Below, piece after piece: positions 17,738 through 26,869 of a stretch of DNA of 64,000 bases (its first letter is position 1; the number at the start of each line of letters is the position of its first letter). Where the stretch lies: the NCBI GenBank assembly GCA_902462155.1, contig CABQAQ010000003.1, forward strand, positions 124,001-188,000. The letters are read 5' to 3'. The stretch comes from an uncultured bacterium. Lineage in GTDB: Bacteria > Cyanobacteriota > Vampirovibrionia > Gastranaerophilales > Gastranaerophilaceae. The notes beneath the pieces were generated by a model. It ran no database searches and was not told the origin of the DNA. It saw only the letters and a list, made by a program, of their open reading frames with translations. A program made the position numbers and the translations under genes.

Positions 17738-18628
17738 TTATGAGTATAAATTATTTTCAATAAATTTAGTATCTTTTTTCCAATCTTTATATAGTTTAAC
17801 TTGTAGATCTAAAAATACTTTCTTTTGAGTAATATCTTCAAGTTCTATTCTAGCAGTAGATCCTATTTCTTTAATCATACTGCCATTTTTTCCAATAAGG
17901 ATCCCTTTTTGTGATTTTTGATCTACATAAATAGTTGCATAAATTTTATCGATATTATTTTCTTCTATATATTTATCTATTTTTACAGCAACACTGTGAG
18001 GGATTTCTTCTTTAGTATTTAAAAGTATTTTTTCTCGGATTACTTCTTTTGATATATCTCTCAAGCTTTCATTAGTAACTTGATTCTCCGGATAAATTAG
18101 TGGACCTTGAGGTAATTTACTAAAGATAACAGAAACAAGGTCATCTACATTTTCTCCGGTTTTTGAAGATATTTTTATAAAAGGAACATTTTCACCTATA
18201 AGATCACGATAGTTTAATATATTTTGATTTAATTTTTCAATATCATTGACTAAATCCAGTTTATTTAATACAAGGATAGTATTTTTTCTTGACTTGATAA
18301 TATTATTTGCAATCCAGATATCACCTAAGCCTATTTTAGAAGATACATCAACTATAAATAAAACCAGATCTGCTTCAATAGCTACTTCTTTTGATTCTTT
18401 AAATAGGTATTCACCAAGTTTATCTTTTGGTTTATGAATACCTGGAGTATCTACAAATACAATCTGACCTCTATTGTCAGTGTAAATTCCTTGAATCCTA
18501 CGACGTGTTGTTTGTGCTTTATCTGTTGCTATTACTATTTTTTGTCGAAGAATTTTATTAAGTAAAGAACTTTTTCCTACATTTGGTCTTCCAATTAATG
18601 CTGTAAATCCTGATTTCAAAATGTTCAT
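17738..18628 (-). CDS. era: GTPase Era
   Basis: Era binds the 3' end of 16S rRNA and checks maturation of the small ribosomal subunit. The G1 motif is GRPNVGKSS (13-21), G3 is DTPG, and G4 is NKLD. A C-terminal KH domain follows (GILIGKNGSMIKEIGSTARIE). The length of 296 aa is normal. It has no Shine-Dalgarno; the ATG is six bases from the -10 of a near-perfect promoter. It converges on rex. Confidence 0.98.
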   Translation of the reverse strand: MNILKSGFTALIGRPNVGKSSLLNKILRQKIVIATDKAQTTRRRIQGIYTDNRGQIVFVDTPGIHKPKDKLGEYLFKESKEVAIEADLVLFIVDVSSKIGLGDIWIANNIIKSRKNTILVLNKLDLVNDIEKLNQNILNYRDLIGENVPFIKISSKTGENVDDLVSVIFSKLPQGPLIYPENQVTNESLRDISKEVIREKILLNTKEEIPHSVAVKIDKYIEENNIDKIYATIYVDQKSQKGILIGKNGSMIKEIGSTARIELEDITQKKVFLDLQVKLYKDWKKDTKFIENNLYS

Positions 18629-18663
18629 ATCATATTTATATACACTTGAATATTTTATGTCAA
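18629..18663 (-). promoter_or_regulatory. era promoter, leaderless type
   Basis: On the minus strand, a perfect TTGACA (18663-18658), 17-nt spacer and TATAAA (18640-18635) are followed after six bases by the era ATG. This is the clearest example of the leaderless arrangement in the window. Confidence 0.75.
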
Positions 18664-18756
18664 TAGGTATAAGGGCTAATTTAATTTATTTATTTTATTA
18701 TTAAACTTTTTTTTATTTTTGTCGATAATATAATTTAAGTAGAGTGATAAAAAATT

Positions 18757-19080
18757 ATGGATAGTTATAATAATAAAAATGAAGATCTGGATTTAAAGAA
18801 AGTCGGCTTAGAACTTATGTTTTTGACACCGGAAAAGTGTTCAAATCAAGATGGCATTACGGCTGTTGAATTAGCTAAACGAGTTGATTTAAATATAGAT
18901 ATAGTGAAAAAAAAGCTTAAAATTTTATTAGATGAGGGTCTTGTTTCAGTAAAAGGATTAAATCCAAAATTTTGGAAGTTTAATGATTATAATTTTCAAA
19001 GAATTGATGAAAGTAATGAAATTTACCTTTTATTATGTTCTTTTGATGATGTGGATTTTGATAAGTATTTCCAATATTAA
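18757..19080 (+). CDS. Small winged-helix/HTH protein
   Basis: It has 107 aa. The middle reads as a MarR-like or ArsR-like winged helix: GITAVELAKRVDLNIDIVKKKLKILLDEGLVSV has the spacing of a DNA-binding helix-turn-helix followed by a wing. The C terminus is acidic and aromatic (FDDVDFDKYFQY). TATAAT lies at 18729-18734. No specific family is recognised. It precedes rsgA on the same strand, so it could share its transcript, but no functional link is evident. Confidence 0.7.
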   Translation: MDSYNNKNEDLDLKKVGLELMFLTPEKCSNQDGITAVELAKRVDLNIDIVKKKLKILLDEGLVSVKGLNPKFWKFNDYNFQRIDESNEIYLLLCSFDDVDFDKYFQY

Positions 19081-19106
19081 TTATTTGTAGTATTATTTTT
19101 TTGAAT

Positions 19107-20132
19107 ATGATTCAAGGTCAAGTTTTAAAAAAGCATTCGGATTTTTATTATGTATACGCTCAAAATCAACTTTTTGAATGTAAGTTAAAAACTATTTTAA
19201 AAAAGCAAAAACAAAATGTAGTTGTAGGGGATTTTGTTCTTTTAGAACAGATTATTTCAGAATCAAAACAAGCTTTTATTTCTAAAATTATTGAACGAAA
19301 AAATTTTTTATTAAGACCTCAGGTTGCAAATATTGATCTTGTTGTTATTATTACCTCTCTTATTTCTCCTGAATTTAACCAAGAACAGCTAGATCGTTAT
19401 ATTGCTTTGTGTGAATATTATAAACTTAAACCTGTTATTTTGTTTAATAAAATTGATTTAGTTAAAGATATTAGTTTATATAGTGAGATATTTAATTTAT
19501 ATAAAAATTTAGGTTATGAAATATTTTTACTTAGTGCAAAAAATAAACTTGGTTTTGAAAATATGAAGTCTTTATTTAAAGATAAGATTACTGTTTTATG
19601 TGGAAGTTCTGGAGTTGGTAAATCTACTTTTATTAATTCTTTTTCTTGTGACCTTAATTTAAAAACTAAAGAGATAAGTAAAAAGACACAAAAAGGTACT
19701 CATACAACCAGACACTGTGAGATACATAAAGTTTATATTGATAATCTAAACAAGAAAGATCAAGCTTTTATTGTTGATACTCCTGGTTTCAGCCAGTTAA
19801 AGTTTGATTTTCTTTTACCTTCTCAATTGGATTCTCTATTTATTGAAATAAAAAAGTTTAAAGATTTTTGTAAATTTAAAGATTGCACGCATACTAAAGA
19901 AATTGATTGTAATGTAATTAAAAATCTTGATAAAATTAATAAAGTAAGGTATAACAATTATTTAAAGTTTTTAGAAGAATCTAGAAACTATAAAAAATAT
20001 TTGTTATATAATGGAAATAAAGTAGAAACTACGGTTAAAAATACTCAAGATAAAATTTATACAAAAATAAGTTCAAAGAAACGTGTATATTCGAGAAAGA
20101 AGCAAAATCAGTCATTAAATGATATGGAGTAA
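19107..20132 (+). CDS. rsgA: Small ribosomal subunit biogenesis GTPase RsgA
   Basis: This circularly permuted GTPase acts late in 30S maturation. An OB-fold N terminus is followed by the permuted order G4 (FNKIDL), G1 (GSSGVGKST), G3 (DTPGFS), then a zinc knuckle (CKFKDCTHTKEIDC). I prefer the ATG at 19107 over a TTG six bases earlier. TATTAT lies ten bases before the ATG and there is no Shine-Dalgarno. The basic C-terminal tail (KRVYSRKKQNQ) is extended. The next gene starts 3 nt after its stop. Confidence 0.95.
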   Translation: MIQGQVLKKHSDFYYVYAQNQLFECKLKTILKKQKQNVVVGDFVLLEQIISESKQAFISKIIERKNFLLRPQVANIDLVVIITSLISPEFNQEQLDRYIALCEYYKLKPVILFNKIDLVKDISLYSEIFNLYKNLGYEIFLLSAKNKLGFENMKSLFKDKITVLCGSSGVGKSTFINSFSCDLNLKTKEISKKTQKGTHTTRHCEIHKVYIDNLNKKDQAFIVDTPGFSQLKFDFLLPSQLDSLFIEIKKFKDFCKFKDCTHTKEIDCNVIKNLDKINKVRYNNYLKFLEESRNYKKYLLYNGNKVETTVKNTQDKIYTKISSKKRVYSRKKQNQSLNDME

Positions 20133-20135
20133 AAA

Positions 20136-21014
20136 TTGAATTTAAAGTTATATAGAGAATTAATTGAAGAAAATTTAGATAAATATCTTAAAATAAAATA
20201 TCCCGAGAAGATCTGGGAATCAATGAGATATTCTGTACTTAATGGTGGAAAAAGATTAAGACCTATAATTCTACTTGAAACCTCAAGGATAATATCCGGA
20301 GATTATAAAAATGCAATTCCAGTAGCTTGTGCATTAGAAATGTTGCATTGTCAAAGTCTTATACATGACGATTTGCCGTCTATGGATAATGATGATTATC
20401 GTAGAGGGAAATTAACAAATCATAAAGTATTTGGAGAATCTACTGCTATATTAGCTGGAGATGCTCTTTTAAGTTTTGCCCCTCAGATAATAATAGAAAA
20501 TATGTCAAAAGATATTCCTTGTAATAATATTTTGAAGATATTGCAGGAATTTTTTATAGCAGCAGGAGCCAATGGAATTGTAGCCGGACAGGTTGTTGAT
20601 ATTGACTCTGAAGGTAAGGATATAAATAAGGATACTTTAAAGTTTATTCATAAGTATAAAACTGCGGCTTTATTTAAAGCGGCTTGTAAAATGGGAGCAA
20701 TTATTGCTAATGGTACTGATAAACAAATAGACGAGATGGATTTATTTGGAGAAAACTTAGGGTTAGCTTTTCAGATTTGTGATGATATTTTAGATGAAGT
20801 AAGTTCTTTAGAAGAGTTGGGAAAAACTCCAGGAAAAGATTATATAGCTAAAAAGTCAACTTATATCCGTTATGTAGGTATAGATCAATCTAGGATAATT
20901 CTTCAGAATTACTGTAATAAGGCTATTGAAATATTAAGAGAAAATAATCTACAATCAAAGATATTAGAAGAAATAACATTTGAAGTAATGAATAAAGGGT
21001 GTATTAAAAAATGA
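20136..21014 (+). CDS. ispA: Polyprenyl (farnesyl/geranylgeranyl) diphosphate synthase
   Basis: It condenses isopentenyl diphosphate units to C15 or C20 diphosphates. The first aspartate-rich motif DDLPSMDNDD is near residue 82 and the second, DDILDE, near 220; GGKRLRP is the substrate-binding lysine/arginine site. It starts with TTG, supported by TGGAG inside the end of rsgA at the right spacing and by the family N terminus. Its 292 aa are normal. Its stop overlaps the next start (ATGA). Chain length cannot be told from the sequence alone. Confidence 0.92.
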   Translation: MNLKLYRELIEENLDKYLKIKYPEKIWESMRYSVLNGGKRLRPIILLETSRIISGDYKNAIPVACALEMLHCQSLIHDDLPSMDNDDYRRGKLTNHKVFGESTAILAGDALLSFAPQIIIENMSKDIPCNNILKILQEFFIAAGANGIVAGQVVDIDSEGKDINKDTLKFIHKYKTAALFKAACKMGAIIANGTDKQIDEMDLFGENLGLAFQICDDILDEVSSLEELGKTPGKDYIAKKSTYIRYVGIDQSRIILQNYCNKAIEILRENNLQSKILEEITFEVMNKGCIKK

Positions 21015-21463
21015 TTCAACATTTAGGTGTATTAATGGTATTAACAGGTATAGAGTCTGCGTTAATTGCACAAATAATAAAGTTCGTAGGTTACGCTTTA
21101 TTAAAAAAGAAAATTGATTGGAGATTATTGACAACAACAGGAGGAATGCCAAGTTCACATACAGCCGGAGTTGTAGCCTTAACGGCCTCTATAGCTATTG
21201 TTTGTGGTATTGATTCTGTTGAATTTGCTATTTCTACTACATTTTCGTTAGTTGTAATGTATGATGCAGCAGGTTTGAGAAGGTCGGCTGGAAAAATGGC
21301 GGCATCTTTAAACAGAATTATGGATGATTTATATAAGCATAAAGATATAAAACCGGCAGAGAGATTAAAAGAACTTTTGGGACATACTCCTCTTGAAGTC
21401 TTCTGGGGGGCTGTTACTGGTTGTATTATTGCTTATCTTAATTTTACTTACTTATTTATTTAA
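21011..21463 (+). CDS. Divergent PAP2 family membrane protein (DUF212/YuiD-like)
   Basis: It has 150 aa with three or four hydrophobic spans and the conserved GGMPSSHTAGVVALT, a phosphatase-like signature, plus YDAAGLRRSAGKMA and the C-terminal GHTPLEVFWGA. This is the divergent PAP2 family found in bacteria and plants. It overlaps ispA by four bases, so they are translationally coupled, which is consistent with a prenyl-phosphate substrate; that link is inference. Confidence 0.9.
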   Translation: MIQHLGVLMVLTGIESALIAQIIKFVGYALLKKKIDWRLLTTTGGMPSSHTAGVVALTASIAIVCGIDSVEFAISTTFSLVVMYDAAGLRRSAGKMAASLNRIMDDLYKHKDIKPAERLKELLGHTPLEVFWGAVTGCIIAYLNFTYLFI

Positions 21464-21483
21464 TTTAATAATATTTTTGTATA

Positions 21484-23178
21484 ATGGATTTAAAATTAAT
21501 TGAATATTTAAATATATTATCTTTAGGATTTGATGAAAATAATAATCTTATTATGATCAATAATCCATTTAGAGCTAGATTTGGAAATATTAAAAATTTC
21601 AGTCTGTTTAAAAATAAATTTAGTTTTGAAATTTGCTCTATTGATTCAGAAAAAACCATTAATTATACACCTATAGACTTTTGTTTAGATTCAGATATTT
21701 GTTTTTTTTCTTTTGTAAAATTCCAGAATACAGATGGTAGTTTATCATATTTTGAAATAAAGTCATTAATTTATGAAGTTTGTGTAGATAATATAAAAAA
21801 GATGATATTTTTTGAAGAGGTTACAGATAAAGTCATTTTAGATAATATAAAGCCTAAATATTTATCAATATTAGAGTCATATAATGAGCTAAAAATAGAA
21901 AATAAAAAGCTACTTGAAATAAAGCAGAAAGCACAAAATCAAGCAGTAAAAATGAGTATTTTAAACAGGATAGGAATAAAAATAAGGAAAACAATAAATA
22001 TAGAAGAGATAATAGATTCAGCAATAAAGGAGCTTAAAGTATTATTTGGAGCTTTTAAGATATATTATGCTACGTATGAAGGAGAGTATAATTTTAGAAT
22101 CAGAAATATTTTATCGTTGGAATATTTAAAAGAGAAAGATGATGTATATTCAATATCTCGTCAGGATTATGCTAAATTATTGCAAAGGAGATATATACTT
22201 TCTTCTGTATTGAAATCACAAGAATTATCTGTTGAAATTTTTCCTGTAAACTATTACCAATTAATTATTCCTTTATATCATAAAACGGAATTGTTAGGAG
22301 TTATAGTATCATATTCTAAACAAAAGCCTTTATTATTTGAGCAAGATGATTTAATAGTGTCGATATCCACTCAGTTAGCAAGTGGAATTATTCAAGCAGA
22401 ATTGTTTGAAAAATTAAAAAATACAAATTCAGAATTAAATAGTGCCTTAGACGAATTAAAAGAGACACAGTTACAATTAATTAATTCCGAGAAAATGGCA
22501 TCGTTAGGGCAATTAGTAGCTGGAGTCGCTCACGAAATTAACACACCTTTAGCATCTATTAATTCTAATACATCTTTAAGGTCTAAAATTTTAGAAAAAA
22601 TTGAGTCAGGTAAATCAATAGAAAACTATTTAACTAATATAAAAAAAATGAATGAGCTGGATAACGAAGCAATAAGGCGAATAAGTAATATAGTAAAGAG
22701 TCTAAAGAAGTTTGTAAGACTAGATGAAGCAGAAGTGCAGTTAGTTGATATAAATAAAGAAATAGATCTTACTTTAGAGCTTATACGTCACGAGATAAAG
22801 AATAAAATAGAAATTGAAAAGAAATATTCAGATTTACCTTTAATTAAATGTTATCCAAACATGTTAAATCAAGTATTTATGAATATATTAATGAATGCAG
22901 TCCAGAGTATAGAGAATAAAGGTAAGATTGTAATTTCAACAATAATTGAAGGTAAGAACTTAAATATAAAAATCAAGGATAATGGAAAAGGAATAAAAAA
23001 AGATATCCAAGATAAAATATTTCAAATAGGATTTACAACAAAGCCGTATGGTTTAGGAACAGGTTTAGGATTAGCAATATCAAAAAAGATAATAAATAAG
23101 CATAGAGGGAATATATCATTTACAAGTATAGAAAAAGAGGGTACAGAGTTTTCTATAAATATACCTATTGATCTATAA
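21484..23178 (+). CDS. GAF-domain sensor histidine kinase
   Basis: It has 564 aa and no membrane span. The N-terminal 120 residues look PAS-like. A GAF-type sensor covers about 160-305, a coiled-coil 310-335, and the dimerisation/phosphoacceptor site is His350 (GVAHEINTPL). The HATPase has N, G1 and G2 boxes (NILMNAVQSI, DNGKGI, GTGLGLAIS). No receiver gene is adjacent, so it is an orphan kinase here. It lies 20 nt after the PAP2-like gene. No Shine-Dalgarno is seen. Confidence 0.9.
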   Translation: MDLKLIEYLNILSLGFDENNNLIMINNPFRARFGNIKNFSLFKNKFSFEICSIDSEKTINYTPIDFCLDSDICFFSFVKFQNTDGSLSYFEIKSLIYEVCVDNIKKMIFFEEVTDKVILDNIKPKYLSILESYNELKIENKKLLEIKQKAQNQAVKMSILNRIGIKIRKTINIEEIIDSAIKELKVLFGAFKIYYATYEGEYNFRIRNILSLEYLKEKDDVYSISRQDYAKLLQRRYILSSVLKSQELSVEIFPVNYYQLIIPLYHKTELLGVIVSYSKQKPLLFEQDDLIVSISTQLASGIIQAELFEKLKNTNSELNSALDELKETQLQLINSEKMASLGQLVAGVAHEINTPLASINSNTSLRSKILEKIESGKSIENYLTNIKKMNELDNEAIRRISNIVKSLKKFVRLDEAEVQLVDINKEIDLTLELIRHEIKNKIEIEKKYSDLPLIKCYPNMLNQVFMNILMNAVQSIENKGKIVISTIIEGKNLNIKIKDNGKGIKKDIQDKIFQIGFTTKPYGLGTGLGLAISKKIINKHRGNISFTSIEKEGTEFSINIPIDL

Positions 23179-23594
23179 TTATTTTTATCTAAGTTAAAGA
23201 TATTAGGCACATACTTAAATTACAGTTTTTCAGATTAATTATACATAATTTTAGGGTGTTAAGTGTAAAAGATATGATTAAAAAATGAATAAATTGTGTC
23301 AAGATATTAAGAAATGTTACGATAAAAAAATAGATAAATACTTAATATTAGGTAAAGAAAAAAAAACAAACAACAAAAATTTGTTAAATAATATAAATAA
23401 TGTAGGAATAGAGTAAAAAAAATGTTATAATAATAGAGTAAATGCAAATTAAGTGTTTAAATTACCATTAATTATTAATAATAATGTAACAATAAGTAAA
23501 AAAATAAATAGTGTTTAGTCAATTAATTTCTTCAAAAATACTTTAAAATAATATATAAAAAGTTGAGTGTGTGAAGAAATGTCGGAGGAAAGAC
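23179..23594 (+). other. Intergenic region before the HEAT-repeat gene
   Basis: No structured RNA or terminator was recognised. The region is very AT-rich. A 43-codon frame at 23285-23416 has no ribosome site and a Lys/Asn-heavy composition, so it is not called. TAAAAT/TATAAA-like boxes near 23543-23560 could start the next gene. Confidence 0.4.
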
Positions 23595-24446
23595 ATGACA
23601 ATTAGTGTAAATTCAAGGAAAAAGCAGTTAAAGAAATCGTTTGAAGAACTTCTAAAAGATTTACGAACAAGTAATTCAGAAAAAGTCAGATATAATGCTG
23701 CAAGAGTCTTAGGCGAATTAGGTGATTCTCAAGCTGTTGAACCATTGATTGATGTATTAAAGAATGATAAAAATGGTTCAGTACGTTTATATGCAGCAAG
23801 AGCACTAGGTGAATTAGGCGATAGTAATGCTACATTACCTTTAATAGAATCATTACGAGAAGATAGAAATGTTGATGTAAGGGTAAGAGCAGCAAGAGCG
23901 TTAGGAAGACTAGGTGGATTTGAAGTTGTAGAACCATTGGTAGAAGCTTTAAATGACGAAAATCCGCAAGTATGTATTACAGCTACAGATGCTTTAATTG
24001 AAATAGGTGATGTTGCTACAGAAGCTTTAATTGAATCATTACATCATCAAAAAATAAACGTAAGATGTGATGTTACAAGAGCTTTAGGTGAAATAGGTAA
24101 TAAAAAAGCAGTACCGTATATAATAGAGATGTTAAAAGATGAATGGGTAAATGTAAGAATTTATGCAGTAACATCTTTGGGTAAATTAAATGACCAAACA
24201 GCAGTACCAGCATTAATAGAAGTAATGAAGAATAAAGAAGAAAATGATCTTGTAAGAGCAGGAGCAGCAGCTGCATTAGGTGTGTTACGTGATCAAAGAG
24301 CTTTATTGCCATTAAGACAATTAATTATGGAAGCAGAAGAGTTAGGTGAACTTGAAGATACTGCTTTAAAATCGTTTAAGAAAATTATGGCTGCAAATTG
24401 GCAACAAATTCCTGGTGCTTCTCAAAATAAGAAATCTGTTGTTTAA
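23595..24446 (+). CDS. HEAT-repeat protein (PBS lyase-type repeats)
   Basis: It has 283 aa made almost entirely of seven or so 31-residue HEAT units, with the recurring ARALGELGD, DVRVRAARALG and VEPLIEAL pattern typical of the PBS_HEAT family. That family includes the phycobilin lyases CpcE/NblB and many non-photosynthetic scaffold proteins. With no phycobiliprotein genes here, a protein-binding role is more likely than a lyase. GGAGG six bases ahead decides the ATG at 23595 over a GTG at 23571. It has its own terminator. Confidence 0.9.
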   Translation: MTISVNSRKKQLKKSFEELLKDLRTSNSEKVRYNAARVLGELGDSQAVEPLIDVLKNDKNGSVRLYAARALGELGDSNATLPLIESLREDRNVDVRVRAARALGRLGGFEVVEPLVEALNDENPQVCITATDALIEIGDVATEALIESLHHQKINVRCDVTRALGEIGNKKAVPYIIEMLKDEWVNVRIYAVTSLGKLNDQTAVPALIEVMKNKEENDLVRAGAAAALGVLRDQRALLPLRQLIMEAEELGELEDTALKSFKKIMAANWQQIPGASQNKKSVV

Positions 24447-24485
24447 TTTTGATCTGAAATTATTATTGATATAAACTTACTACAA

Positions 24486-24522
24486 AGAGGTGATTCTAAA
24501 ATAATAGAATCATCTCTTTTTT
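24486..24522 (+). terminator. Terminator after the HEAT-repeat gene
   Basis: A 13-bp stem with one G-T pair (24486-24498 with 24505-24517) and a six-base loop is followed by a T run. Confidence 0.85.
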
Positions 24523-24598
24523 ATTTTATTTTAATCATTTGTTTAATATTTTCTATTTTATTCTATATCTGAAAGTGTTAAATTAGTTGATATAACAT

Positions 24599-24627
24599 AA
24601 AAAGGATCATATTATCAGATCCTTTTT
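24599..24627. terminator. Bidirectional hairpin, probable terminator of the XRE gene
   Basis: AAAAAGGATC (24599-24608) pairs with GATCCTTTTT (24618-24627). On the minus strand it would end transcripts of the regulator at 24810-25376. The 180 bp between it and that gene show nothing else recognisable. Confidence 0.65.
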
Positions 24628-24809
24628 ATGTTCATAAACAAATTTAAATGAGGTTTTTGTAATATTGCTATTAGCATTTGTTTTAGAAATTTTAAAAGAT
24701 AGGGGGAACTCTAAAACGAGTTTAAGCGAATTATTTTAGAATTTTTTAGTGTAAACTTGTATATAATTTTTCTTTTTTTATTTTTATATAAAATTTATTA
24801 AACAAAAGA

Positions 24810-25376
24810 TTAAGAGTTAATATATTCATAAGCACATTTAAACATTGCATTTATTAAAGCTGAGTTATTCTGTTCATTTATGCCGGCTATTTTTAATACT
24901 TGTCTTAATCTATCTTCCCATATTGGATAAATATCTTCTTTATCAATTTCAAGTACTTGAGCAATTAAACTTAATTCTTTCCAGTCAAGAGGTATTGGTA
25001 GAGCTCCACGTAGCATATCTACTATTTCTACTCTTTTTTTTCTTGGAAATGACTTTAGAAATTGATAGGTAGGAATATTTTTTTCTTTTATTTTATTTCG
25101 TATAAACTGAATAGATTCATCAATAAGAATTGGTTCTTGAGGGATTCTATATTCTTCAAAAGTTTCAGGTTCGACATCCATTACGGTGGCAATTCGCTCT
25201 AACGTTGTGCTTCTTGTAGAAAATGGTATATTATTATCAATTAAGTTATAAACGTAAGAGAGGGTTACTCCAATCATTTCAGAGAAGTCTTTTTTATGGA
25301 TATTTTGTTTTTCTAGAAAATGTGATAATTTTTCCGAACTTTTTAAATTAACTATTGATTTTTCTTTATTTGCCAT
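24810..25376 (-). CDS. XRE-family helix-turn-helix regulator
   Basis: It has 188 aa. An N-terminal helix-turn-helix (KKDFSEMIGVTLSYVYNLIDN, near residues 28-48) is followed by an extended linker and a second, similar helical unit (PLDWKELSLIAQVLEIDKEDIYPIWEDRL). This gives a duplicated Cro/CI-like layout. AAGGAG precedes the ATG. It is divergent from pth with a 129-bp gap. The target is unknown. Confidence 0.82.
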   Translation of the reverse strand: MANKEKSIVNLKSSEKLSHFLEKQNIHKKDFSEMIGVTLSYVYNLIDNNIPFSTRSTTLERIATVMDVEPETFEEYRIPQEPILIDESIQFIRNKIKEKNIPTYQFLKSFPRKKRVEIVDMLRGALPIPLDWKELSLIAQVLEIDKEDIYPIWEDRLRQVLKIAGINEQNNSALINAMFKCAYEYINS

Positions 25377-25505
25377 TTATAAACTCCTTAAAATTATAAT
25401 TAAAGTTTGCTTATTTATATTGATAAACTTTTTTTATATATTTTTAATTAGTAATTTGCATTATACTTATTGGATAATATTGAAGAAATGAAAAGAGGAA
25501 TATAA

Positions 25506-26063
25506 ATGAAGTTAATAGTAGCATTAGGAAACCCTGGAAATCAGTATCTATTTACACGTCATAATGCGGGATTTATAGCAATAGATTATATAGTAAAAGA
25601 AGCAAGAGAAGAGTTTAAGTTGGAGCAGAAGTTTAAATGTGAATTTTTAAAATTAAATTATAATTCTCAGAATCTAATTTTAATAAAGCCACAGACTTAT
25701 ATGAATTTATCCGGTGAATCATTAATAAAAGTTATGAATTTTTATAAAATATCAATAGAAGATATTATAGTAATTTATGATGATATATCATTAAATCTAG
25801 GTAAAATAAGATTTAGGGAATCAGGAACTTCCGGTGGACATAATGGAATTAAGTCAATAATTAAGGTTTTAGGCGGTGAAAATAAATTCCATAGACTAAA
25901 AATAGGTATAGGACCTCAGACAAAACCGAGTGAACAGTATGTATTAGAATCATTCAGTGATCAAGAGCTGTTATTATTAAAAGATGTTTGTAAAACAGTA
26001 AAGAATGCTTTAGAATATTATTTAGATTTTGGGATTCAGAAAGCACAGAATAAATATAATTAG
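25506..26063 (+). CDS. pth: Peptidyl-tRNA hydrolase
   Basis: It recycles peptidyl-tRNA released from stalled ribosomes. The N terminus carries GNPGNQYLFTRHNAGF with catalytic His19, and Asn10, the YDDISLNLGK aspartate and GGHNGIKSI are also present. Its 185 aa are standard. AAGAGGAA precedes the ATG. It is followed nine bases later by the cysteine-cluster gene. Confidence 0.97.
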   Translation: MKLIVALGNPGNQYLFTRHNAGFIAIDYIVKEAREEFKLEQKFKCEFLKLNYNSQNLILIKPQTYMNLSGESLIKVMNFYKISIEDIIVIYDDISLNLGKIRFRESGTSGGHNGIKSIIKVLGGENKFHRLKIGIGPQTKPSEQYVLESFSDQELLLLKDVCKTVKNALEYYLDFGIQKAQNKYN

Positions 26064-26072
26064 GAACAAAAA

Positions 26073-26798
26073 ATGACGAATCTAGAAAAAGATTTATATA
26101 GTAATATAAAAATTTATAGAGAAATATTTAAAAAAGTAAATGATTCATTAATAAATTTATTTAAAACCGTACGTCCCATATGTAATAGATGTAAGGCTAA
26201 TTGTGAAGTAAATATAGATAATCCTATACAAGAATTTCCGAAGAATTGTAAATTAAAATATTGGAAGGATAAAATATTAAATTTAATAAATTACGAGTTA
26301 TCGAAGGATGTAATAGATAAGACAAAAGAAATAACAAAAAGAAGGACTTGTTATGAATGTAAACGTTGTACTGTCTGCTGTAGATTAGCTTGTTGTGAAT
26401 ATGATTATCAAAAATTAAAAGAGAAAGCGAAAAATGGGGATAAATTTTCACAGCAATTTATATCTGTATTTATCCCATACGATAAAAAGACAAAAGTAAG
26501 AGAAATTTTTCCTGATTATATAAAATTATTAGAGAAAAAGATACCAAAGTTAAATGGGGTTTATTTTTATTATTGTCCCAAACTTGATAGGAAAACCGGA
26601 CTTTGTTCAGATTATGAGAATAGACCTGATATATGTCGTGATTTTCCAAATAATCCACTTTCTATTTTACCGGAAACTTGTGGTTTTAAATCTTGGAAAG
26701 ATGATGTAGAAATTGAATCTTTTATGCTACATGCTTTAATTGAAATAATGAGTTTTTATAAAGATAAATTAGAAAAAATAAACGATCAGGAGAAATAA
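26073..26798 (+). CDS. YkgJ-like cysteine cluster protein
   Basis: It has 241 aa with the core CYECKRCTVCCRLACCE (about residues 92-108) and a second set, YYCPKLDRKTGLCSDYENR then RPDICRDFPN. This is the CxxCxxCC metal-cluster pattern of the YkgJ/FliB-type family, predicted to bind zinc or an Fe-S cluster. An additional N-terminal pair (CNRCKANC) is present. The biological role is unknown. It is probably co-transcribed with pth and followed by gmhA. Confidence 0.8.
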   Translation: MTNLEKDLYSNIKIYREIFKKVNDSLINLFKTVRPICNRCKANCEVNIDNPIQEFPKNCKLKYWKDKILNLINYELSKDVIDKTKEITKRRTCYECKRCTVCCRLACCEYDYQKLKEKAKNGDKFSQQFISVFIPYDKKTKVREIFPDYIKLLEKKIPKLNGVYFYYCPKLDRKTGLCSDYENRPDICRDFPNNPLSILPETCGFKSWKDDVEIESFMLHALIEIMSFYKDKLEKINDQEK

Positions 26799-26869
26799 GT
26801 ATTAAATTAAAAGTCATCTTTTTAAATGTTGTATAAAAGTGATGGGATTATTATATTTGAGATAGAACT

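Noticed and set aside
23285..23416. 43-codon frame upstream of the HEAT-repeat gene
   Set aside because: No Shine-Dalgarno or leaderless -10 box at the start, and Lys/Asn-rich composition as expected of random AT-rich DNA.
23595..24446. Phycobilin lyase (CpcE/NblB) function for the HEAT protein
   Set aside because: The repeats match that family, but no phycobiliprotein or pigment gene is present, so only the repeat architecture is claimed.
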